A stretch of DNA of 40,926 nucleotides, taken from assembly GCA_902826815.1 (NCBI GenBank), contig CADEGF010000056.1, positions 7,230 through 48,155 of the forward strand. Reading direction: 5' to 3'. Below, one piece after another: positions 1 to 7,550 of the stretch (the stretch's first letter is position 1; each line of letters begins with the position of its first letter). The position numbers were made by a program, and so were the translations under genes. The notes beneath the pieces are model-generated. The model had not been told where the DNA came from. It saw only the letters and a program-made list of their open reading frames with translations, and did no database searches. Origin of the DNA: an uncultured Mycobacteriaceae bacterium (lineage in GTDB: Bacteria; Actinomycetota; Actinomycetes; Mycobacteriales; Mycobacteriaceae).

Positions 1-1257
1 GACTGGACAGCGATCGCGATCTTCCTGCCGATCGCGCTTCTCGCCAATCTGCTTGTGGGCCAAGCGAGATTACGTGCCGCCGAGGCGGAGTTGCGCCGCC
101 ACGAAGCCGAAGAGAGCAAGGACGAGATCCGCGTCCTCGCCGAACAGCAGGCCGCCCTGCGACGGGTCGCGACCCTGGTGGCACAGGCGCGAAGCCCGTC
201 GGACGTGTTCGCGGCCGTCACCGACGAACTGGCTGCGCGGCTGGGTCTTCAGCACTCGGCGCTGATCCGATTCGAACCGGACGGTTCGTCGCTGCTGATC
301 GCCTACTACGACGATCCCCCGGCGACCAGGCGGCTCGGCGAACGCTATCCGCTGGGCCACGGCGGCGTCGCCGAGCAGGTCTATCTCACCGGGCGCTCGG
401 CACGGATGGACCGCGGGGAGGTCACCGGTGCCGCGGCGGACCGCGCCGAGGATATGGGCATCGGCGCGATGGTCGGCGTCCCCATCGTTGTGCACGGCCG
501 CATCTGGGGCGCCGCGGTCGTCGGCTCGTCGGGAGACGAACCGTTGTCAGCGGATACCGAGGCAGACGTCGGGGACTTCACCGATCTGGTCGCCACCGCG
601 ATCTCCAACGCGCAGGCGCGATCCGAACTCGCGGCGTCACGCGCCAGGATCGTCACCGCCGCCGACAGCGCGCGTCGCCGACTTGAGCGCGACCTGCACG
701 ACGGAGCCCAGCAGCGGCTGCTGTCGCTGGGTCTGGAGTTGCGCGCCGCGGAGGCGTCGCTGCGGCCGGACTCCGACGATGTCGCCGATCAGCTCTCCGA
801 GATCGTCACCGGATTGACCACCGTCTCCGACGAGCTCCGCGAGATCTCCCGCGGCATCCACCCGGCGATCCTCTCGAAGGGTGGGCTCGGGCCCGCGCTG
901 AAGGCCGTTGCGCGCCGTTCGGCGGTTCCGGTCGAGCTGGACATCTCCGTCGACGGCCGACTCCCCGAGTCCGTCGAAGTAGCCGCGTATTTCGTGGTGG
1001 CCGAGTCACTGACGAACGTCGCCAGGTATGCGGGAGCGAACGAGGTGAGGGTGAGCGCCGAGACCGACGCCACCAGCCTGCGGCTGGCGATTCGCGACGA
1101 CGGCGTCGGCGGCGCTGATCCTTCCAAAGGGTCGGGCCTCATCGGGCTGATCGACCGGGTCGAGGCCCTCGGTGGGCATTTCGAATTATCCAGCCCCGCA
1201 GGCGAAGGCACGTCGTTGCACGTCTCGATTCCGTTGGAAGCGCCCGTTCACGACTGA
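1..1257 (+). CDS. GAF-domain sensor histidine kinase, 5' end outside window
   Basis: The frame is open from base 1, and the first 18 codons match the end of the membrane region of the kinase at 2533-4125, so the start lies upstream of the window. The GTG at 55 is internal. Visible parts are the end of a membrane segment, a short linker helix, a GAF domain (about bases 160-600), a HisKA_3 dimerisation domain with the phospho-accepting His in ERDLHDGAQQRL (codon 697-699), and a HATPase_c domain with N-box AESLTNVARYA and G-box DDGVGG. This is the NarL-partner kinase class: it would sense a signal through GAF, autophosphorylate on His and pass phosphate to a receiver. The stop overlaps the stub of a disulfide reductase gene on the other strand. 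The natural partners are the receiver and NarL proteins of the duplicated block. The signal is unknown. Confidence 0.9.
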   Translation, partial: DWTAIAIFLPIALLANLLVGQARLRAAEAELRRHEAEESKDEIRVLAEQQAALRRVATLVAQARSPSDVFAAVTDELAARLGLQHSALIRFEPDGSSLLIAYYDDPPATRRLGERYPLGHGGVAEQVYLTGRSARMDRGEVTGAAADRAEDMGIGAMVGVPIVVHGRIWGAAVVGSSGDEPLSADTEADVGDFTDLVATAISNAQARSELAASRARIVTAADSARRRLERDLHDGAQQRLLSLGLELRAAEASLRPDSDDVADQLSEIVTGLTTVSDELREISRGIHPAILSKGGLGPALKAVARRSAVPVELDISVDGRLPESVEVAAYFVVAESLTNVARYAGANEVRVSAETDATSLRLAIRDDGVGGADPSKGSGLIGLIDRVEALGGHFELSSPAGEGTSLHVSIPLEAPVHD

Positions 1258-1301
1258 GGTACGTTCGAGAACAGCGCGCCGAGCCCTTCGGCCATTGTGG
1301 G
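1244..1301 (-). pseudogene. 3' stub of a flavoprotein disulfide reductase gene
   Basis: These 58 bases match 23163-23220, the 3' end of the intact reductase gene, at 55 of 58 positions. Read on the minus strand they encode the same ending (TMAEGLGALFSNVPQS) and the same stop. Beyond 1301 the match stops abruptly. The match also covers the last bases of the kinase gene (CCGTTCACGACTG), so the convergent kinase/reductase junction was duplicated as a unit. No start codon or body of the gene is left here. Confidence 0.85.
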
Positions 1302-1399
1302 CTTGCAGCTAGCAGGTATCCGCGGTTGGGGCTGGCCGGAGGGCCAAATGGGTGTCAGCGTTGACGACTTCGCACGCCGAGACGGCCATTCTATGAAGC

Positions 1400-2014
1400 A
1401 TGGTGACAAGTGAGCGGACTGTGAACAACGAATCTGACGCCGCGTTGATGCAGCCCGACAATCCGCTGATCGTGCCGATCTCTCCGCATGACCCGATGGT
1501 CGCGCGCTCAGCGGTAGGCCTGGCAGGCCGCCCGACAATCGTTGCCATCGGCCCGTTTGACGACCGCGCACACGCCGAGCAACTGGCCGACGCCTTCACC
1601 GTGGTGCGGCACCGCTGCCAGGTGCAGCTCGTCCTGCTCGGGACCGGCGCACAGCGCATCACCATCATGCGAAGGACTCTGGCACAAGGTGTTCGGACCA
1701 GCGTGCACGTGGAAAAGGATCTCACCGGGCGATGGGCCGAACTGATCGCCGCCGCGGATGTCGTCGTGCCCAGTGTCGCCTCGGGACCGATCACCCTGCT
1801 GGACGTGTTGGCCGCAGGCAGGCCCGTGGTCGCGCAGGCTGATCCAGCGACCGTGACGGCGATTGTTCCGGCCAGCGTTGGACTCGTCTATCGGTCAGGC
1901 GATGTGCCCGCGATGGCGAGGGCACTCCTTCGTCTCCTGGCCAGTCCTGCACTACGTACTGGGATGGGCTGTCGCGCAAGTGAAGTCGCACGTCGATATC
2001 ACGGGCCACGATGA
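1400..2014 (+). CDS. half-size GT4-type glycosyltransferase-like protein
   Basis: The 204-residue product looks like the C-terminal, nucleotide-sugar-binding Rossmann half of a GT-B (family 4) glycosyltransferase. After about 45 residues comes a strand plus loop (TIVAIGPFDDRAHAEQLADA), then VQLVLLGTGAQR, and then an acidic-loop region (AADVVVPSVASGPITLLDVLAAGRPVVA) where the family usually has E-x7-E. Full GT4 enzymes have about 350-400 residues, so the acceptor half is missing. The usual first Glu is not obvious (SGPITLLDVLA), so activity is doubtful. ATG at 1400 and GTG at 1403 are both possible starts. The gene sits in the stretch that replaced the reductase body in this copy of the duplicated block. 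It could be a degenerate or regulatory relative. Confidence 0.6.
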   Translation: MVTSERTVNNESDAALMQPDNPLIVPISPHDPMVARSAVGLAGRPTIVAIGPFDDRAHAEQLADAFTVVRHRCQVQLVLLGTGAQRITIMRRTLAQGVRTSVHVEKDLTGRWAELIAAADVVVPSVASGPITLLDVLAAGRPVVAQADPATVTAIVPASVGLVYRSGDVPAMARALLRLLASPALRTGMGCRASEVARRYHGPR

Positions 2015-2062
2015 CGCCACAGCGGGCCCGACACGCGGTATGACCATGCGTAACTCAATAGA

Positions 2063-2100
2063 TTGGCGGAAGCGATATCTGGTGATACCGCTTCCGCCAA
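2063..2100. terminator. strong stem-loop between convergent genes
   Basis: A 17-bp arm (2063-2079, TTGGCGGAAGCGATATC) pairs with 2084-2100 with one mismatch around a TGGT loop. It lies between the stop of the plus-strand glycosyltransferase gene (2014) and the stop of the minus-strand gene at 2114, where a two-way terminator is expected. A short T run (CTTTT) follows on the plus strand. Confidence 0.65.
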
Positions 2101-2113
2101 CGCTTTTGAGGCG

Positions 2114-2374
2114 CTACCAACGGCGACCCCAGCCCCACGGGTTCCAACCCCGCGGAGCCCAGCCGAAGTGATGGCCGCGGAAGCCACCGTGATAGCCGCC
2201 ATGGAAACCACCACCGCCGTGATAGCCGGCGGGGACAACCTCACTTGCCACGACCGTCGGAGGGTGCGTTGTTGCCGTCGCTGGCTCGGCTGCTGCCGTT
2301 GGTGCCGCAACGATGGCGAGCGCGGCAGCGCCCGCAGCCAACGCCGGTGTGATGTGGATCAGTTTCATTCGCAT
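2114..2374 (-). CDS. small secreted Gly/His-rich protein
   Basis: ATG at 2374 is chosen because GAGAG lies 6-10 bases upstream; a longer frame reaches 2482 but has no ribosome site. The 86-residue product starts with a signal peptide (MRMKLIHITPALAAG, then an Ala-rich core) with a likely cleavage after TAAAEP or nearby. The mature part is rich in Gly, His and Trp, with YHGGGGFHGGYHGG-type repeats and a GWGRRW-type end. Such His/Gly-rich tails can bind metals or sit at the cell wall; no family function is known to me. The leader and ribosome site resemble those of the small secreted protein at 22610-22849, so the two look like diverged relatives in the two copies of the signalling block. Confidence 0.7.
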   Translation of the reverse strand: MRMKLIHITPALAAGAAALAIVAAPTAAAEPATATTHPPTVVASEVVPAGYHGGGGFHGGYHGGFRGHHFGWAPRGWNPWGWGRRW

Positions 2375-2532
2375 AATCTCTCGTGAAGGCCGGCCAATCG
2401 GCCCGCGATCAGCCGGCGTTTCTGTATCTTGCAATTCCAGAGTTGCTCGCGCTCGCGGCCATGTAATCACCGCCTGCACCAATCAATTCGGTACCGCTAG
2501 CCGGAAGCGGCGGCCGCTGCGCGGTAGGACGC

Positions 2533-4125
2533 TCAGGATTCTGTGAGTGGGATCGTCGCCCGTAGTGACGTGCCGCTCCCGACGACGCTGGAGATCCGCA
2601 GCTGCCCGCCGAGCGCCTCGACTCGATCGATCAACCCGATGAGCCCCGACCCGTTGTGTGGATCGGCACCGCCAACTCCGTCGTCGGCAATCGAAAGGCG
2701 CAAGTCCGCCTCATCAGCGTCGAGGCTCAGCGTCACCTCAGACGCCTGTGCATACTTGGCCACGTTCGTGAGCGCCTCCGCGACAACGTAATATGCGGCC
2801 ACTTCGGCGGAGTCGGGCAACCGTCTGTCGATGGCGAGGCGAAGATCCACCGGAACGGCAGACCGACGGGCCAGTGTCTTCAGCGCTGGGCCAAGCCCAC
2901 CTCTCGAAAGAATCGCGGGATGGATCCCGCGGGATATCTGTTGGAGATCTGCCGATACACCTGTCAGACCCGTGACGACGTCAGAAAGCCTCTCCCGCAA
3001 GACATGCCAGCCGGACGGCACCGACGCCTCCACCGTGCGCAGCTGCAGCCCCAACGACACGAGCCGCTGCTGGGCACCGTCGTGCAGGTCGCGTTCGAAT
3101 CGGCGCCGGGCGGCGTCAGAAGCGGCAACGATCCTGGCCCGCGATGCCGTGAGTTCCGTGCGTGCGTCGGCGTTGGCAATCGCGGTCGCGACCAGGTCCG
3201 CGAAGTCCCCGACGCGCGCCTCGGTATTCGGCGGTAGCCGATCGTGACGTGACGACCCGATATTGGCCGCGCCCCACAGCCGGCCGTTAACAATGATCGG
3301 CACGCCGACACCTGAACGCAGGCCGAGCTCATGGATGTACTGAACGTCCTCAGAAGGCGCATCCTCGTAGCTGTTCCGTCGGGCGGCCCGGCCCGCGCGG
3401 AAAACCATCGCCGCGACACTTTCACCGTCGAACGAAAACCGCTTACCGGTCGGAATCTTCTTCTGCGCCCCACGGTCGTCGTGGCTGGCGAGCAGAACCG
3501 CAGAACCGTCGGCCCCATAGCGAACCAGATTTGCGTGAGTAACTCCAAGGCAGCGGGCCAACTCCTCCGTCACCGCTAAGAACACCTCGTAGGGCGCCAC
3601 CGCCCGCGCCACCAGGGTGGCAATGCGCCGCAAGGCGGCCTGTTGGTCAGCGAGCACGCGGTACTCATCCCGGCTTTCCTCGGCCTCCTTACGGCGCCGA
3701 TTCGCCTCGGCGGCTCGTAATCGCGCGTGGCCCACAAGCACATTGGCCAGCAGCGCGATGGGCACGAAGACGATGATCGCCAGCGAGTCTTCGGTCGTGA
3801 TGGGGAAGATGCTCCCGTCGGCGTCGAGATGGACGAACGCGTAGACGAGCGCGCTCACCATCGTCGTCGACACCGCCAGCCCGAATCCCCAGCCGGCCGA
3901 GACCACCAGCACGCCGAGCAGGAAGGCGACACCAAAGGGCATCCCAGGAAAAACCTTCTCGAGCAGATATACGAGGAATGTCTCGGCAGCGATGAAAAAC
4001 GCGGCTACCGCGATGCCGACGGCGAGCGGCGGTGCCGTGGGGCGCACCAACAGGCCGACCAGGCTGGTGCGCGTCAGTGGTGACGCTGCCTCGGCGCCAG
4101 ACCGCTGGCCACGCACACCTCTCAC
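2533..4125 (-). CDS. membrane GAF-domain sensor histidine kinase
   Basis: The 530-residue kinase has a four-helix membrane region of DUF4118 type (about residues 30-132), a charged linker helix, a GAF domain (about 165-320), HisKA_3 with His348 in ERDLHDGAQQRL, and HATPase_c with EALTNVAKYA and DDGVGG. It is close to the kinase at 1-1257 along its whole visible length, so the two are paralogs. The start is GTG at 4125; another GTG at 4116 is possible and no ribosome site decides between them. The stop lies 158 bases upstream of the start of the secreted protein gene on the same strand. It is divergent from the lone receiver gene at 4420, its likely phosphate acceptor. The signal is unknown; GAF domains of this class may bind haem or small ligands, but nothing here shows which. 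Confidence 0.9.
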   Translation of the reverse strand: MRGVRGQRSGAEAASPLTRTSLVGLLVRPTAPPLAVGIAVAAFFIAAETFLVYLLEKVFPGMPFGVAFLLGVLVVSAGWGFGLAVSTTMVSALVYAFVHLDADGSIFPITTEDSLAIIVFVPIALLANVLVGHARLRAAEANRRRKEAEESRDEYRVLADQQAALRRIATLVARAVAPYEVFLAVTEELARCLGVTHANLVRYGADGSAVLLASHDDRGAQKKIPTGKRFSFDGESVAAMVFRAGRAARRNSYEDAPSEDVQYIHELGLRSGVGVPIIVNGRLWGAANIGSSRHDRLPPNTEARVGDFADLVATAIANADARTELTASRARIVAASDAARRRFERDLHDGAQQRLVSLGLQLRTVEASVPSGWHVLRERLSDVVTGLTGVSADLQQISRGIHPAILSRGGLGPALKTLARRSAVPVDLRLAIDRRLPDSAEVAAYYVVAEALTNVAKYAQASEVTLSLDADEADLRLSIADDGVGGADPHNGSGLIGLIDRVEALGGQLRISSVVGSGTSLRATIPLTES

Positions 4126-4419
4126 TGGCGTAGGCCGCCTGTGGCCGCGATGACGAGCCCGCCAAATATCGTGATCTTCATGCTGCTCCGATCTCGCCGA
4201 GTCTCCGCATACCTGGGTGTGCGTGGTTGTATGCCAGCGTTGTGCATCAATGAAGCGGTGTCGCTACCGCTGATACCAATCGACGCCCCCCGGCAGGGGG
4301 AACCTCCGTATACCTGCCAGCCGGAGCTTGTGCCCGCGAATCAGATGTTTGCAGTTAGTAGGAATGCGCACCTGCACTCAACACTGCGAAGCTGATCGCA
4401 TGCTGCTGCGAGGTTTCCA
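4126..4419. promoter_or_regulatory. divergent intergenic region, kinase / lone receiver
   Basis: This stretch of 294 bases separates two divergent signalling genes and holds no convincing ORF. From about 4347 to the receiver start it is alignable with 24674-24744, upstream of the second lone receiver: both have TTTGCAG, GGAATG, and AAGCTG exactly 25 bases before the start codon. It also holds GCTGGCAGGTATAC on the minus strand (4308-4321), which recurs with 13 of 14 matches at 20455 and more loosely at 1308. A GGCAGG/CCTGCC inverted repeat (4292-4297, 4313-4318) overlaps it. Confidence 0.5.
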
Positions 4420-4806
4420 ATGCGCTGTCTAATCGTTGATGACAGCGCGGCTTTCGTTCAGGCCGCACGTGGCCTGCTGGAATGTGAAGGCTTGTCGGTC
4501 GTAGGCGTGGCGTCCACCGGAGCCGAGGCGCTGCGGTTGTTCGAAGAATTACGGCCCGACGTGACGCTGGTCGACATCAACCTCGGCGGGGAGAGCGGCT
4601 TCGAACTCGTTGAGCGACTCCATCGGGTGGGGTGGTCAACATCGTCACCGGTGGTATTGATCTCCACGCACGCCGCCGAGGACTTCGCGGACATGATCGA
4701 GACCAGCCCGGCCGCTGGGTTCGTCTCCAAGTCCGCGTTGACCGGCGCGGCCATCCGCGTTCTCGTCGGCGGGTCAGCAAGCGTCGAGAAAGGTGATCAC
4801 CGCTAA
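4420..4806 (+). CDS. stand-alone response regulator receiver protein (copy A)
   Basis: The 128-residue product is a bare CheY-like receiver: acidic pair Asp7-Asp8, phospho-acceptor Asp52 in VTLVDINLGG, Ser82 and Lys104. There is no output domain, so it acts by protein contact, as a phosphate sink or as a relay between the kinases and a NarL-type regulator. The paralog at 24745-25125 is alike along its whole length and ends with the same residues (GDHR). The stop overlaps the 3' end of a NarL gene stub on the other strand, the same arrangement as in the other copy. All key residues are kept, so this copy may still be active although its NarL neighbour is broken. Confidence 0.85.
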   Translation: MRCLIVDDSAAFVQAARGLLECEGLSVVGVASTGAEALRLFEELRPDVTLVDINLGGESGFELVERLHRVGWSTSSPVVLISTHAAEDFADMIETSPAAGFVSKSALTGAAIRVLVGGSASVEKGDHR

Positions 4807-4918
4807 CACACGGCGGTGATCGTCGCCGGCCTCGGCCAGGTTCAGTTTGGTCAAGATGCTGCGGATATGCTTTTCCACAGTGCCCTCGGCGACCCAAAGC
4901 CGGTGGGCGATACCGGCG
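4774..4918 (-). pseudogene. 3' stub of a NarL/LuxR-type response regulator
   Basis: About 47 codons, from AGIAHRLW to the stop, match the DNA-binding end of the intact regulator at 25093-25749, including VTEGTVEKHVRSILTKL-like recognition-helix residues. Upstream of about 4918 the match is lost, and the receiver domain and first HTH helix are gone. The frame runs on to an ATG at 4995 but that part does not resemble the family. The stub overlaps the receiver gene end exactly as the intact gene does in the other copy. Confidence 0.8.
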
Positions 4919-4963
4919 CGAATCTGCCGCATAGCCGACGAATCTGCCCTGGCCTTTTGGCCC

Positions 4964-5773
4964 CTAGCTCTCGGCGCGTCGCGGTGGATCTTCATCGCTC
5001 GGTGTTGTGAATACCTCGCTGGCCGCGGCGCCGAACCCCTCGGGCTGCCCTACCGCCGCGAACGTCCGGCCGACTTCGGCAAGCTCATAGGACCACCGCC
5101 AGCCCTTCTCGTCGCTCTGCCGCCGGGCACGCAGCCACGCCGCTGCGAGGTGGGGTTGGCTGATCGCCCATTCGGTCGCCAGGTCGTCGTCGACTCCGTA
5201 GGCCGCAGCGGTCCGTCGGATCGAAACCAGCAATGCCGCAGTTGTCTTGGTCCAGGCCGCGTACGTCATCTTCAGCGCTGATGCGGCCGGCGGCGGACCG
5301 GTCAGGCTGACGACGTCGAGCGCGGATCCGGCGAACAGGTTCGCGACCTCGCCATCGTCGCCAGCCAAGTAGAGCCGTGTAGTGCCTGCTGTGACTGGGG
5401 GCGGGCCGATGATGCCACCGTCGACGTAGCGGGCGCCGCCGCCGGTGACCGTGCGACCGATGAGCGCCGCCGCCTCGGGGCTAATGGCGTTGGCGTCCAC
5501 CACGATTCCCCGGAATCCCGCCAACGCTCGGGCCACTTCGAGTGCGCCGTGCGGCGGGCAAATCGAGAACACGATGCCGGCGTGGTGCAGCAGCTCGGCA
5601 AGGTCGTCGAACGGGGTCAATCCGGCCTGCACGGCTCGCTGTAGCGTCGCTTCGCTTCGGCCGGCGCGCAACCAGCCGACGTCGTCGCCGCGACCGACCA
5701 GGCAGGCGGCTACGGCCGCGCCCATGGTGCCGGGATGGATGACGGCGAGTAGACGCTTACCGGTCACTGGCAT
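4964..5773 (-). CDS. NAD(P)-binding dehydrogenase of the 6-phosphogluconate / hydroxyisobutyrate type
   Basis: The 269-residue protein has an N-terminal Rossmann fold with LLAVIHPGTMGAAVAACLVGRG (residues 8-29), the beta-hydroxyacid dehydrogenase layout, and a C-terminal helical domain resembling DUF1932 (TGPPPAASALKMTYAAWTK, with the Lys at the position of the family's catalytic Lys). It should oxidise a beta-hydroxy acid or reduce an imine with NAD(P); the substrate cannot be read from sequence. ATG at 5773 lies 31 bases after the stop that the cupin gene would have without its frameshift, so the two probably form an operon. Its 3' end meets the NarL stub, marking the edge of the duplicated block. 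Confidence 0.75.
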   Translation of the reverse strand: MPVTGKRLLAVIHPGTMGAAVAACLVGRGDDVGWLRAGRSEATLQRAVQAGLTPFDDLAELLHHAGIVFSICPPHGALEVARALAGFRGIVVDANAISPEAAALIGRTVTGGGARYVDGGIIGPPPVTAGTTRLYLAGDDGEVANLFAGSALDVVSLTGPPPAASALKMTYAAWTKTTAALLVSIRRTAAAYGVDDDLATEWAISQPHLAAAWLRARRQSDEKGWRWSYELAEVGRTFAAVGQPEGFGAAASEVFTTPSDEDPPRRAES

Positions 5774-5804
5774 GGCGATACTCCATTGGCGGTCGGATAG
5801 CTCG

Positions 5805-6282
5805 TTAGTCGGACTCGTTCGAGAGTGCGTACAACTCAGGAAGATTGATCACAATTGCTTCTTGGGTGCTGCGTGCGATCACGATCACCCGCGGGTGAGT
5901 TGGGATCCGGATTTTCTTCACGGTGCGGCACGTACGGTGGGACGAATATGTAGTCGCCGGGCGCGGTGGTGATGCGGACTTCACCGACACCGTCATGGAA
6001 TACGAACTCTGGGGTTCCGCTTCGTACGAAGATCGCTGTCTCGGAATCGCCATGGTGATGGTTGTGCGACGCCGTCGCCGGCGAAACACGGGTCTCACCC
6101 ATCCAGATGCTCGCCGACCCGACCGAGGTACCGCTAATCGCGGCAAATCGCTGCATACCTTCTGTCTGGGCCGTATCGGTGCTGAGCTCTGACGCCCTCA
6201 CATGGTGCACGCGCGAACGCAACAACCGGTGGACATGATCGCCAGTGGTCAAGTCCGGATGAAAACCGTCTCTGTTAGACAT
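5805..6282 (-). pseudogene. cupin protein gene with a +1 frameshift near its end
   Basis: The frame from ATG 6282 encodes a single-domain cupin with metal-site motif HNHHHGDSE (about residues 73-81), GDYIFVPPYVPHREENP, and then unrelated residues to a stop at 5836. The other frame restores a natural ending (RVIVIARSTQEAIVINLPEL) that stops at 5805. The switch needs one extra base to be skipped in the CCCAACTCACCCGCG stretch near 5893-5908. The metal site is upstream of the shift, so a shortened protein could fold partly. It may be a real mutation or a read error. Before the shift it is an ordinary small metal-binding cupin, probably co-transcribed with the dehydrogenase downstream. Confidence 0.7.
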
Positions 6283-6510
6283 GGCACCTCGGCCTCATTC
6301 CTTGGCTCCTCGAAATATAGTCCTCCGCGACCTCATCGGCCCTCGGTTCTTCGGAGGTCATGCGTGCCCTTCGGTGAGGGAATTCACATTGCCAAGGATA
6401 GATGCCTCCTTGCACGGGTCGGCAACGGGTGTTGGACGGGATCCTGCACGAAGCGGAGCGTCGAAGGTGAAGGCGCACAGCCATAAACGGTGCAGAGAGG
6501 GCCTCCGATC

Positions 6511-6594
6511 ATGACCACCCTTTCCACACCGGCGACGGCGGCAGGCACGAATGCTGCGGCCAAGATCACCGACGGGTACCACCGGCGCGACTAG
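6511..6594 (+). CDS. possible 27-residue ORF upstream of the Crp-type gene
   Basis: ATG at 6511 follows GAGAGG with about 10 bases spacing and reads 27 codons to TAG (begins MTTLSTPATAAG, ends DGYHRRD). It may be a short leader peptide or the first codons of a lost gene. No family is recognised and the length makes chance possible. Confidence 0.3.
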   Translation: MTTLSTPATAAGTNAAAKITDGYHRRD

Positions 6595-6614
6595 CGGACG
6601 GCAAGTAGTCAAGA

Positions 6615-6632
6615 GTTCCGGCTAGCGGGAAC
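6615..6632. promoter_or_regulatory. 18-bp palindrome upstream of the Crp-type gene
   Basis: GTTCC-G-GCTAGC-G-GGAAC is symmetric except for the two single G positions. It lies 122 bases before the ATG at 6754. Its core GCTAGCGG recurs in GYTAGCGGTACC stretches at 2490 (minus strand) and 20480, so it may be an operator. It does not match the usual Crp site TGTGA-N6-TCACA. Confidence 0.4.
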
Positions 6633-6753
6633 CGTTGATGGACGCCAGCAGTGGCGACATGTGCTCGTCGGTCCGCGATCGTGGCAGCTGCAACGTTGCA
6701 CGCGAGAACCCGACGACCACAATGCGAACCGTCCGCCCGATCGGAGACTTCAG

Positions 6754-7491
6754 ATGACTGCTGACCCGGAAGTGCTCAACATCGTACCGGTGACGACAGC
6801 ACGACCCGATGCTCGTGTGGACAAGATCCTGGCCAGGGCCGGGATGTTCCGCGGGATCGAAGCCTGTGCTGTTCCCGCGTTGAAAGCGCAACTGCAGCCC
6901 GTCAAGTTCCCACGCGCGCATACCGTGTTCGCCGAGGGGGACCCTGGCGATCGGCTGTTCATCGTCATTTCGGGCAAGGTCAAGATCGGCCGCCGATCAC
7001 CGGACGGCCGCGAGAAGCTGCTCACCATCATGGGGCCGTCGGACATGTTCGGCGAATTGTCGATCTTCGACCCGGGACCGCGAACGTCAAGCGCGACCAC
7101 CATCACCGAAGTGCGTGCCGTCTCGATGGACCGCGACGTGCTGCGCGCCTGGATCGCCGACCGGCCCGAAATCGCCGAAAAACTGCTGCGGATACTGGCC
7201 CGCCGGCTCCGTCGCACCAACAACAACTTCGCCGACTTGATCTTCACCGACGTGCCGGGCCGTTTGGCCAAGCAGCTGCTGCAACTGGCGCAATGCTTCG
7301 GCACCCGGGAGCTCGATGCGCTGCGCGTCGACCACGACCTCACCCAAGAGGAGATCGCGCAGCTGGTCGGTGCGTCAACGGAGACGGTCAACAAGGCGCT
7401 CGCCGATTTCGCCCACCGTGGCTGGATTCGGTTGCAACCCAAGAGCGTCCTGATCTACGACTGCGAACGCCTCACACGGCGCGCGCGCTGA
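6754..7491 (+). CDS. Crp/Fnr-family cAMP-type transcription regulator, divergent paralog
   Basis: ATG at 6754 is chosen for GGAG 7 bases upstream; a frame open to 6661 lacks one. The 245-residue protein has a cNMP-binding domain ([19 protein letters not shown]; phosphate cassette [18 protein letters not shown], with the Arg-Thr-Ser that holds cAMP) and a winged HTH ([14 protein letters not shown]). It is very close to mycobacterial Crp (Rv3676 type) but has about 25 extra residues at the start. In the recognition helix it reads [10 protein letters not shown] where I recall ASRETVNKAL: the Arg equal to E. coli CRP Arg180, which touches DNA, is Thr (codon 7378-7380). Ligand binding looks intact, DNA choice probably altered. 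Some mycobacteria carry a second Crp; this could be it. It lies 59 bases upstream of the tailoring cluster in the same direction, so it may control or join it. Confidence 0.85.
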   Translation: MTADPEVLNIVPVTTARPDARVDKILARAGMFRGIEACAVPALKAQLQPVKFPRAHTVFAEGDPGDRLFIVISGKVKIGRRSPDGREKLLTIMGPSDMFGELSIFDPGPRTSSATTITEVRAVSMDRDVLRAWIADRPEIAEKLLRILARRLRRTNNNFADLIFTDVPGRLAKQLLQLAQCFGTRELDALRVDHDLTQEEIAQLVGASTETVNKALADFAHRGWIRLQPKSVLIYDCERLTRRAR

Positions 7492-7550
7492 CAGTTTCTG
7501 AAGCCGGATGAACCACGCACCGTTCTACATCGTCTTTCTAGTAACAACCC

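Larger units (their letters stand above)
6283..6753. other. 471-base intergenic region before the Crp-type regulator gene
   Basis: Divergent region between the cupin and the Crp-type gene. I see one 27-codon ORF with a ribosome site (6511-6594) and one palindrome (6615-6632), listed separately. The rest has no convincing gene or repeat. Confidence 0.5.

Noticed and set aside
5805-6146. Separate minus-strand gene ending RSTQEAIVINLPEL
   Set aside because: Its only sensible part is the missing end of the cupin; the start is a shadow. It is treated as one frameshifted gene.
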